This document shows, in pieces, positions 6,839 to 12,555 of a DNA stretch of 15,027 nt. Below the pieces are notes generated by a model. That model was not told where the DNA came from, searched no databases, and saw only the letters and a list, made by a program, of their open reading frames with translations. Position numbers and translations under genes: made by a program. The DNA comes from Eggerthellales bacterium UBA948 (GTDB lineage: Bacteria > Actinomycetota > Coriobacteriia > Coriobacteriales > UBA8131), in assembly GCA_002293265.1 (NCBI GenBank), contig DBCW01000063.1:12468-27494 (forward strand), in the 5' to 3' direction. Each line of letters opens with the position of its first letter. Positions within the stretch are counted from its first letter, which is position 1.

Positions 6839-7042
6839 GTGAAATACAGGCGAAGCACGTCGTGGAAAAGGCGTAGAGGTGAAGGTGACTTGCAAGTCTC
6901 CGCAAGAGAAAGGAAAGACCGTACTTTTCACCACGGGACAATCAGAGTCATTCCATCGGCTGAATGACAAGAGCCTGACGAGACGATAGTCTCGTGTCCG
7001 GTTCTGCGAGTAGGCGCGGGGTGAAATTCCCCGCGCCTACTC
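6839..7042 (+). mobile_element. Group II intron remnant lacking its reverse transcriptase
   Basis: The 3' end has a near-canonical domain V (6971-7004) and domain VI (7008-7042). Upstream, GTCATTC/GAATGAC (6947-6953 with 6962-6968) forms a 7-bp stem with an 8-nt loop two bases before domain V, suitable for a collapsed domain IV without its ORF. Further upstream, GGTGAA/TTCACC encloses GACTTGCAAGTC and may derive from domain III or earlier. No frame for the intron-encoded reverse transcriptase/maturase is present, and the 160 or so bases before domain V are too short for a complete domain I. The left boundary is uncertain: GTGAA at 6839 is only a guess at a GUGNN intron start. The intron is in the plus orientation, directly after the operon terminator, and cannot move by itself. 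Confidence 0.75.
6971..7042 (+). ncRNA. Group II intron domains V and VI
   Basis: Domain V is exactly 34 nt. GAGCCTGA pairs with TCCGGTTC, with one T/C mismatch where functional copies usually have a pair. A 2-nt TG bulge on the 3' side follows, then a 6-bp CGAGAC/GTCTCG stem capped by GATA. The catalytic AGC triad is kept. Domain VI is GAGTAGGCGCGGGG, a TGAAATT loop and its exact complement, a 14-bp uninterrupted helix. In active introns an adenosine in the ...CCTACTC strand is bulged as the branch point; here an extra T in the 5' strand pairs it. This suggests loss of normal branching. The comparison with active introns is from memory of the consensus. Confidence 0.8.
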
Positions 7043-7069
7043 GGCCCTGCCTAGTCAGAGTTGACAAAC

Positions 7070-8305
7070 TCAGTTAGAAAAATATCTCTTTTTGCGTGCT
7101 AATCCTACGCTGACGACTGTCAAAATGATACAGACAACAAAGAATCCAGCAGCAGTTATCATATAGGGGTTAAATGACCCAGTCGCATCAAATATAAAAC
7201 CAGCGATTGGTGCACCAAGCATTGCTCCCGTCGCTCCTCCAGCGGTTGCAAATCCAATCAAATACCCTGCTTCTTTTGCTCCATAAATTCGAGAATAGGT
7301 GAGAGGCCCAAGCATACCCACCATATTCAAAACACCTACGATAAGAGCAAAAACAAGCGCCCAGACAAAACCGACGATAAAAATTGCTGCAACGAGGGCG
7401 ATTGCCGCCACCGAAAGACAAATTGTGGTGGCAACAGAAGGGCCGAACCTGTCAACCAAAAAGCCGTAGAACGGTGCCCAGGCAAGAGCGGCAAGGTTGA
7501 AAGCCGAAATGCAAAAAGCCGCTTGCAGGGAGTCGAGTCCAATAGACTGATAGAAAGTTGAGGCGTTATTCGTAAATCCTGTCATGCCGATTGCAGAAAG
7601 AACGGCTGCAATAAGCATTAGCCAGAAAGGAGCAGTTTTAAGAATCTTTGAAACTGACATGGTCGACGCCGATTCAACCCCATTGGAGCTTTCATCGTCG
7701 GAGCTCGGTTCGCTTGACACATTAGATTCTATTTGATATTTCGACGGGTTCTCTGAGATTAAAGCCAACCCCATAAAAACTATCACTGCGCCAACAATTA
7801 TCCCATGAGCAAGCGCAACGGTACGAACTCCCCAGACAGTGATGCATTGAGCCGCAACAGGTGATATGATAAATGCCATTATGCCCACTCCGATGGATAG
7901 AAGACTCATGACTTTTCCCGTGTTTTTAGGGAACCACCAAGTAATTTCTGTTTGTGAGACACCATAGCCCGAGGCAACTGATGCGAAGCCAAACAAAAGA
8001 GCTCCAATATAGATGGAAATTATGCTTTGAGCAGTAGAGATTGAAACAAAAAAAATGCAGAACGTGATGCCTGCCAAAGTAATCAGCGTTTTGACCCGTA
8101 GAACCCTAAATAGCTTCCCAAGAAAAAGGGATGTCAGCAGACTAACCAATCCTGTGAATGAGAACAACAATGAGAGCTGCCCTATTGTGACCCCCAGCAT
8201 TGTGCTGACAGGAAGAAGGTATACAGGCAAAGCCATGTATGATCCAATACTTACTCCCGTCATTATGATGCAACCTATTGCCACATTACGAGCTCTATTA
8301 ATCAT
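7070..8305 (-). CDS. Major facilitator superfamily transporter, OFA (oxalate/formate antiporter-like) type
   Basis: The product is 411 residues with about twelve hydrophobic segments. The ATG at 8303-8305 follows GGAGG with a 5-base spacer; the ATG four codons earlier would place that ribosome site inside the gene. OFA-type features include ITWWFPKNTGKVMSL in the first half and a motif-A copy, GFLVDRFGP, after the middle. The loop between the halves (roughly residues 185-220) is rich in Ser, Asp and Glu and looks flexible. OFA carriers exchange or import small organic acids; some close to anaerobic aromatic-metabolism genes carry phenolic acids. Convergence with the molybdoenzyme operon and absence of other metabolic genes suggest it imports the enzyme's substrate or exports the product. 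It is separated from that operon by the intron remnant. The specificity is not readable. Confidence 0.88.
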   Translation of the reverse strand: MINRARNVAIGCIIMTGVSIGSYMALPVYLLPVSTMLGVTIGQLSLLFSFTGLVSLLTSLFLGKLFRVLRVKTLITLAGITFCIFFVSISTAQSIISIYIGALLFGFASVASGYGVSQTEITWWFPKNTGKVMSLLSIGVGIMAFIISPVAAQCITVWGVRTVALAHGIIVGAVIVFMGLALISENPSKYQIESNVSSEPSSDDESSNGVESASTMSVSKILKTAPFWLMLIAAVLSAIGMTGFTNNASTFYQSIGLDSLQAAFCISAFNLAALAWAPFYGFLVDRFGPSVATTICLSVAAIALVAAIFIVGFVWALVFALIVGVLNMVGMLGPLTYSRIYGAKEAGYLIGFATAGGATGAMLGAPIAGFIFDATGSFNPYMITAAGFFVVCIILTVVSVGLARKKRYFSN

Positions 8306-8324
8306 AAAATCCTCCATTTCGTCT

Positions 8325-8361
8325 AAATAAAGCTCCGCCTATTTCCGCTCAGAAACGGAGC
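8325..8361 (-). terminator. Terminator-like hairpin in the leader of the MFS gene (possible attenuator)
   Basis: On the minus strand GCTCCG-TTTC pairs with GAAA-(TAGG bulge)-CGGAGC around a TGAGCG loop, giving ten pairs, and TTTATTT follows immediately. The T-run ends 20 bases before the MFS start codon. It could terminate leader transcripts or mark the end of a lost upstream gene. Confidence 0.45.
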
Positions 8362-8770
8362 CCACTCTCTTGATACTAGCTTTTTATGTCCTTTCCATTG
8401 TGTGCCGTAGTTTATTGGGCAGCACTCACCAGTACCGATAAACAGAACATAACGTTACCGAAGAACCAATCGAATTAGAGCTCTTACCTGGCGAGAATCC
8501 AATAAACATACTCTTGTCGATAATCTTTTTTACGCTCTCTCCTCTCATCTCTCTGCGAAATCGCAGAGGAACCGCTGCGGCTTTTAATCTACTTAGAAAG
8601 GAGATGTAATTACAGTCACAGTTTATTTAATTTGTTCTAAATGGAACATAGGAGCAAAAATGTTACTCTTAAGTCGAAATTCCAGAGCATTTAGGCTAGT
8701 GTTGCGTGGAGATTGGAAGGTTTCGTTTGGAATGCCCCTCTGCTTCACGCGCCCCAAATGCTTTACAAGC
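8362..8770. other. Divergent intergenic region with stacked hairpins, no clear gene
   Basis: This gap separates the MFS gene from the kinase gene. It contains CTCTGCGAAATCGCAGAG (8551-8568, 7-8 bp stem). A competing pairing, CGCAG (8562-8566) with CTGCG (8575-8579), is followed by GCTTTT, so the two structures are mutually exclusive. An orphan AAAGGAGAT lies at about 8595-8603 with no good start codon after it. A 60-codon frame at 8660-8842 has a passable TAGGAG site, but its product is unlike any protein I know. I do not call it a gene. Confidence 0.5.
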
Positions 8771-8800
8771 TCAACATGCATATTTTGTATAAGGTATAAT
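8771..8800 (+). promoter_or_regulatory. Probable promoter of the hybrid histidine kinase gene
   Basis: A consensus TATAAT at 8795-8800 is preceded by TCAACA (four of six matches to TTGACA) at 8771-8776 with an 18-base spacer. The transcript would carry a leader of roughly 115 bases before the ATG at 8924. Confidence 0.5.
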
Positions 8801-8923
8801 ATAAAAAGTGTATTTTTTTGCTTGCAACTCTTACTGTACTGAACACTTCGATTATTGACCGCACACATTACACGCACTCTTGGTAAGAAATGAGCGAGCA
8901 AGCCACTGAACCAGGTGACAATC

Positions 8924-11278
8924 ATGCAGCATAATGCAGAGAGCTACGATAGCTCAACAACGAACAAGATGCAGATTGTGCGCTCAGTGCAACCCGGCAC
9001 CAAGCCGCATAATCGTGACAGCGACAGCTTAATCACGCAGCCACTGCCAAGCAACCAACACGCGATACTTCTCGGCATAATAAACCATGTCGCCGAACTC
9101 ATGCTCGCAACAGACTCATCTAATTTAAGCGAATCTATCAAACCGGCCTTGGAGTCTTTAGCGCAAGCATTAAACGTAGATCGCGTGGATGTTTGCCGAA
9201 ATGATTTTGTTGACGATGACTTGGTTTATAGGCAGGAATACAGGTGGACATCTGAGGTTAATAACGAAGCAGAACCACCAAGTGAAAGTGACTTTTTTTC
9301 CTACAAAATCACTGCACCCACTTGGCTGGATCACTTTAGCCGAGGAACAATTATCAATGGTTCTTTAGCTGATCTTGACCCTGACGATCAGGAGTACCTT
9401 AAGTCGCACAAGATCAAGTCTATACTGGTCATACCAACTATAGTCCAGGGACGGTTGTGGGGTTTTCTAAGTTTTGGAGATTTGACTAACGAGCGTAGAT
9501 TTGACGAGGATCAAGTACAGCTCATACGCTCCGGATCGCTTATGATTGCCAGCGCGATAGAACGCATACGTAATGAAGAGCAGATAAAGCAGCGTCTTAT
9601 CCAGCAAAACATTATGCTTGAAATATCGCAAAACTTAATGGCGGATGAGTTTACAGATGAACTCATCGATGATGCATTGCATAAAATGGGAACTTTTCTA
9701 GGTGTGCATCGTGTTTTACTGGCAAAATACGACGAACCCGGAGCACACTGCAGTCTTGAGCACCTATGGGTTGCTGAGGGGCGTTGGAACAAAGACTACA
9801 GCAGAGATATTCTTGATCAAATTGATAATTACAGCTTTCCTATGCGAATGTCGGCAACGGATTTCGCTCCAACATTGCTGTGCAATAATGTGCACACAAA
9901 CGAGCAGTGGAAAAAAACTCTGTCGTTAAGCCCGGAGATAAAGGCATTTATCTGGAGTTGCGTTTATGTAGAAAACGAACTCTGGGGTCTTGTTTTTGTT
10001 GAAGACTGTATACAACCTCGTGATTGGGGTGAAAGCGACGCTCACCTTGTTGGCATATTCAGCAGCGTGCTTTCGGGCGCCATAACCAGAAATAACATCG
10101 ATACCGAACGCAACGAAGCACTCGAAGCCGCAATCCGAGCCAGTCAAGCGAAGAGCCAATTTCTTTCCAACATGAGTCATGAAATACGCACTCCTTTAAA
10201 CACTATTATCGGCATGTCAGCAATTGGCGCCAATGCGACCACTATGGATAAAAAAGATAACTCTTTTGGCAACATTACAAATGCATCGCAGCATCTGCTG
10301 GCTGTCATTAACGACATACTAGATATGTCGAAAATCGAAGCGAACAAGCTGGAGTTAAACTACATTAGTTTTCGCTTCAAAGACATGATCGAACGTGTTG
10401 TAAAAATCGTTGGTTTTCTGTGCGAGAAAAAGAATCAAACACTTGTTGTTGAAGTGGATCCTAACATCCCTGAGTTCATCTACAGTGATGACAATCGCCT
10501 GGGACAAGTTATTGCAAACCTTCTCACCAATGCAAGCAAATTTACGCAAAAAGGTGGATATATTTGGCTGGATGCTTTATGCGTAAACGTCACCAATAAC
10601 ACATATGCTATTCGAATAAGTGTGCGCGACACAGGCATTGGCATTAGCGAAGAGAAGCAGGAAAAGCTTTTTGACTCTTTCGTGCAAGCGGACAGCTCTA
10701 CTTCTCGTCGATACGGCGGCACCGGTCTTGGCCTTGCGATTTGCAAAAATATCGTCGGACTTATGGGCGGAGAAATCACAGTCATGTCAGAACCCGGAGC
10801 CGGGTCAACATTCAGTTTTGTTGCAAACTACACGAGAGGTGAAGAAGATAAGGCTAAAACTTCCAAGAAAACAACTTTACCCTCTGAGCAACCAAACATT
10901 GCGAATGCAAAAATATTGCTGGTAGAAGACATGGCAGTAAACTGCGAGATAGTCATCGCTTTACTAGAGCCCTATGGGCCAATTATTGAGATTGCCGAAA
11001 ACGGCTTAGAGGCAGTAGATAAGGTCATAGCCAATATTGGACAGTATGACTTGATACTAATGGATATTCAAATGCCATTTATGGACGGGCTCACAGCATC
11101 TCGTAAAATAAGAGAGCTTTCGGATAATTGGGCTAAAACTGTACCAATAATTGCGATGACCGCAAACGTGTTTTCAGAAGACATTGAAAGATGCCTGGAA
11201 AGCGGCATGAACGGGCACGTTGGCAAGCCTGTAGACATCAACGATTTGGTTAAAACATTAAAACAGTATCTAAAATAG
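8924..11278 (+). CDS. Soluble GAF-GAF hybrid histidine kinase with C-terminal receiver domain
   Basis: The product is 784 residues. The ATG at 8924 has AGGTGA six bases upstream; a GTG three codons earlier has no ribosome site. Two GAF-like sensor regions lie at about 50-215 and 230-390, each with a hydrophobic LWGFLSF or LWGLVFVED strand typical of the fold. HisKA follows with the phosphoacceptor His419 in SNMSHEIRTPLN. The HATPase domain has the N-box NRLGQVIANLLTNASKF, DTGIGIS, and YGGTGLGLAI. The receiver domain has E668/D669, phosphoacceptor Asp714 in LILMDIQMP and Lys768 in VGKP. There are no membrane segments, so the signal is cytoplasmic. All catalytic residues are present. No Hpt protein or DNA-binding response regulator is adjacent, so its output goes elsewhere in the genome. 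Its divergent position to the MFS gene allows, but does not prove, a role in sensing the carried compound or redox state. Confidence 0.92.
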   Translation: MQHNAESYDSSTTNKMQIVRSVQPGTKPHNRDSDSLITQPLPSNQHAILLGIINHVAELMLATDSSNLSESIKPALESLAQALNVDRVDVCRNDFVDDDLVYRQEYRWTSEVNNEAEPPSESDFFSYKITAPTWLDHFSRGTIINGSLADLDPDDQEYLKSHKIKSILVIPTIVQGRLWGFLSFGDLTNERRFDEDQVQLIRSGSLMIASAIERIRNEEQIKQRLIQQNIMLEISQNLMADEFTDELIDDALHKMGTFLGVHRVLLAKYDEPGAHCSLEHLWVAEGRWNKDYSRDILDQIDNYSFPMRMSATDFAPTLLCNNVHTNEQWKKTLSLSPEIKAFIWSCVYVENELWGLVFVEDCIQPRDWGESDAHLVGIFSSVLSGAITRNNIDTERNEALEAAIRASQAKSQFLSNMSHEIRTPLNTIIGMSAIGANATTMDKKDNSFGNITNASQHLLAVINDILDMSKIEANKLELNYISFRFKDMIERVVKIVGFLCEKKNQTLVVEVDPNIPEFIYSDDNRLGQVIANLLTNASKFTQKGGYIWLDALCVNVTNNTYAIRISVRDTGIGISEEKQEKLFDSFVQADSSTSRRYGGTGLGLAICKNIVGLMGGEITVMSEPGAGSTFSFVANYTRGEEDKAKTSKKTTLPSEQPNIANAKILLVEDMAVNCEIVIALLEPYGPIIEIAENGLEAVDKVIANIGQYDLILMDIQMPFMDGLTASRKIRELSDNWAKTVPIIAMTANVFSEDIERCLESGMNGHVGKPVDINDLVKTLKQYLK

Positions 11279-11303
11279 ATTGGCATCTATGCATCTATTT
11301 TTT
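11272..11303. terminator. Bidirectional terminator overlapping two convergent stop codons
   Basis: AAAATAGAT (11272-11280) and ATCTATTTT (11293-11301) form a 9-bp stem with a 12-nt loop. T residues follow on the plus strand; on the minus strand the paired arm itself ends in TTTT. The stem includes the kinase stop (TAG, 11276-11278) and the lipoprotein stop (11295-11297). Confidence 0.6.
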
Positions 11304-11681
11304 GAATACCGCATGTATGGCCTGAATATCTATTGTGACTGTGTTGTTCTCAAACAAACCGGCAAGATCTTGACCATCGGTGAAAGTTATCTGATTGCCC
11401 TCAACCTTAAAGTTGCCTTCATACGGCTCATCCATAGAAACTAACTTATATTTACCGGTATCAAGCAACTCTAAAGATAAAAGCACGCTAACGCCTGCGC
11501 GCTTTGCCACTGCATCAATATTTTCTCCACTTACTTCAGTGCCATTCATGGCGATTGACTGAAGATTATATACACCGGCAGCAGCTTTAGTCTCATCAGA
11601 TACCTGTGCGCATGCAACCATCATTACAGTCAGAGCAAATGCTGTAAAGGCTCCGGCAAAAGCTTTTAATAGCGTTCTCAT
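11295..11681 (-). CDS. Small predicted lipoprotein of unknown function
   Basis: The product is 128 residues. I start at the ATG at 11679-11681, which has GGGGAGG eight bases upstream; the longer frame from 11702 lacks one. The N-terminus is a lipoprotein signal: basic MRTLLK, a hydrophobic stretch, then VMMVACAQ with the lipidated Cys at residue 24. The mature part, about 105 residues, has the pattern GxYxLxSIxMNG ... GKYKLxS ... GNFKVEGNQITFT. This is a string of short beta-strands reminiscent of small lipocalin-like or DUF-type lipoproteins that are common in Coriobacteriia and clostridia. No catalytic motif is visible. It is transcribed alone: a terminator stands upstream and it converges on the kinase. 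It probably sits on the outer face of the membrane; function unknown. Confidence 0.85.
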   Translation of the reverse strand: MRTLLKAFAGAFTAFALTVMMVACAQVSDETKAAAGVYNLQSIAMNGTEVSGENIDAVAKRAGVSVLLSLELLDTGKYKLVSMDEPYEGNFKVEGNQITFTDGQDLAGLFENNTVTIDIQAIHAVFKK

Positions 11682-11749
11682 CTTATTTTCCTCCCCTTGC
11701 AAACTGCATTAGCCAGCAGTACAAAGCTGACAGCTCTTGGTTCAAACGT

Positions 11750-11783
11750 AAAATTAGCAGGCGACTAAAAGCCGCCTGCTAAT
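11750..11783 (-). terminator. Intrinsic terminator of the zinc-ribbon membrane protein gene
   Basis: On the minus strand an 11-bp perfect stem (ATTAGCAGGCG with CGCCTGCTAAT, 9-nt loop) runs into TTTT. It begins 12 bases after the stop of the upstream gene and separates that gene from the lipoprotein gene. Confidence 0.85.
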
Positions 11784-11794
11784 ACATTGTTTGT

Positions 11795-12457
11795 TTAGTT
11801 TAAGCCCGGGAATAGCAAGCCAGACAGTCCTGACAAGAAAACCACCAGAACAGTTGCTATTAAACCAAGGAGCGAAACTATCAGTCCTGCGATTGCAAAT
11901 CCTCTCGGAAGTCTAAATACTCCGATAAATGACAGTATCAGTCCCGCTGCCCAAATTAGCCAACTTATGAAATTAGCCCAAACAGGCCAACCTATTGTAG
12001 GCAAAAAACTCATAACCAGTGCAATTACTGCAAGGATAAAACCGATCATACCAATTTTATTATGCTTGTATGCTGTTTTTGCTTGATCATATTTCTCTGA
12101 CATTTGTGATTCAACTCCTCCAACAACGGCATGAGCGCCGTCTTTTACTCCTCCAACAACGGCATGAGCACCGTCTGACACTCCTCCTGCTACGGCCTGG
12201 ACGCCACCTGATACTCCTCCTACTACAGCATGAGCACCACCTGCAACTGTGTCAGCCACAGCATGAGCACCGTCTGACACTCCTCCTGCTACCGCACGAG
12301 CACCGCCTGCAACTGTGTCGACTACACCGTGAGCACCATCAGAAACAGTTCCGGAAACTTTCTTTGCACCATCTGCAATTCCGCGCAAAGGTGCGCCGCA
12401 AAAGATGCAAGTCTTTGCGCTGTCATGGTTTTCTTTTCCGCATTGTGAACAAATCAT
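11795..12457 (-). CDS. Zinc-ribbon membrane protein with eight 11-residue repeats
   Basis: The product is 220 residues; AGAGGAG lies 5 bases before the ATG. It opens with a zinc ribbon (C3-x2-C6-x10-C17-x2-C20), as in many small bacterial membrane proteins. Residues 26-113 are eight back-to-back 11-mers of the form GVSDGAHAVVG, the first one diverged (GIADGAKKVSG). A short charged linker (SEKYDQAKTAYKHNK) leads into about three membrane helices covering 134-215. Eleven-residue repeats with spaced small and hydrophobic residues can form 11/3 amphipathic helices, as in LEA proteins or synuclein, which bind membranes or fold on drying. This repeat is unusually rich in Gly, Ala and Val, so it could also be a flexible linker. 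It is not an enzyme by any visible motif. It forms its own transcription unit next to the surface-protein gene. Function unknown. Confidence 0.85.
   Translation of the reverse strand: MICSQCGKENHDSAKTCIFCGAPLRGIADGAKKVSGTVSDGAHGVVDTVAGGARAVAGGVSDGAHAVADTVAGGAHAVVGGVSGGVQAVAGGVSDGAHAVVGGVKDGAHAVVGGVESQMSEKYDQAKTAYKHNKIGMIGFILAVIALVMSFLPTIGWPVWANFISWLIWAAGLILSFIGVFRLPRGFAIAGLIVSLLGLIATVLVVFLSGLSGLLFPGLN
12119..12382 (-). repeat. Eight 33-bp tandem repeats encoding 11-residue units
   Basis: The repeats span codons 26-113 of the zinc-ribbon protein. Units alternate partly between GVSDGAHAV(A/V)(D/G) and TVAGGA(H/R)AV(A/V)G, which suggests an older 66-bp duplication step. The DNA copies are similar but not identical, so the array is not newly expanded. 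Confidence 0.85.
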
Positions 12458-12482
12458 AATAACTCCTCTTGTTACAAATAAT

Positions 12483-12496
12483 GACTGATTTCAGTC
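12483..12496. terminator. Short hairpin between the surface-protein and zinc-ribbon genes
   Basis: GACTGATTTCAGTC makes a 5-bp stem with a 4-nt loop. On the minus strand ATTATTTG follows. It may weakly terminate the surface-protein transcript or lie in the promoter of the zinc-ribbon gene; the 98-base gap between the two genes shows nothing stronger. Confidence 0.3.
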
Positions 12497-12555
12497 GTTT
12501 ACCTATTAAAAATCTCAGGTTTGCCCATCGACTTTATATAGTTAGTCTTATCTCT

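Noticed and set aside
6807..6970. C-terminal end of a reverse transcriptase before domain V
   Set aside because: All plus frames are broken by stops and none gives a maturase-like sequence.
11725..11735. AGCTGACAGCT palindrome as an operator of the lipoprotein gene
   Set aside because: Only 11 bases long, with no matching site elsewhere that I can see and no clear promoter around it.
12070..12459. Plus-strand His/Leu-rich frame
   Set aside because: It is the antisense shadow of the 33-bp repeats in the zinc-ribbon protein gene, which has a clean ribosome site and recognisable domains.
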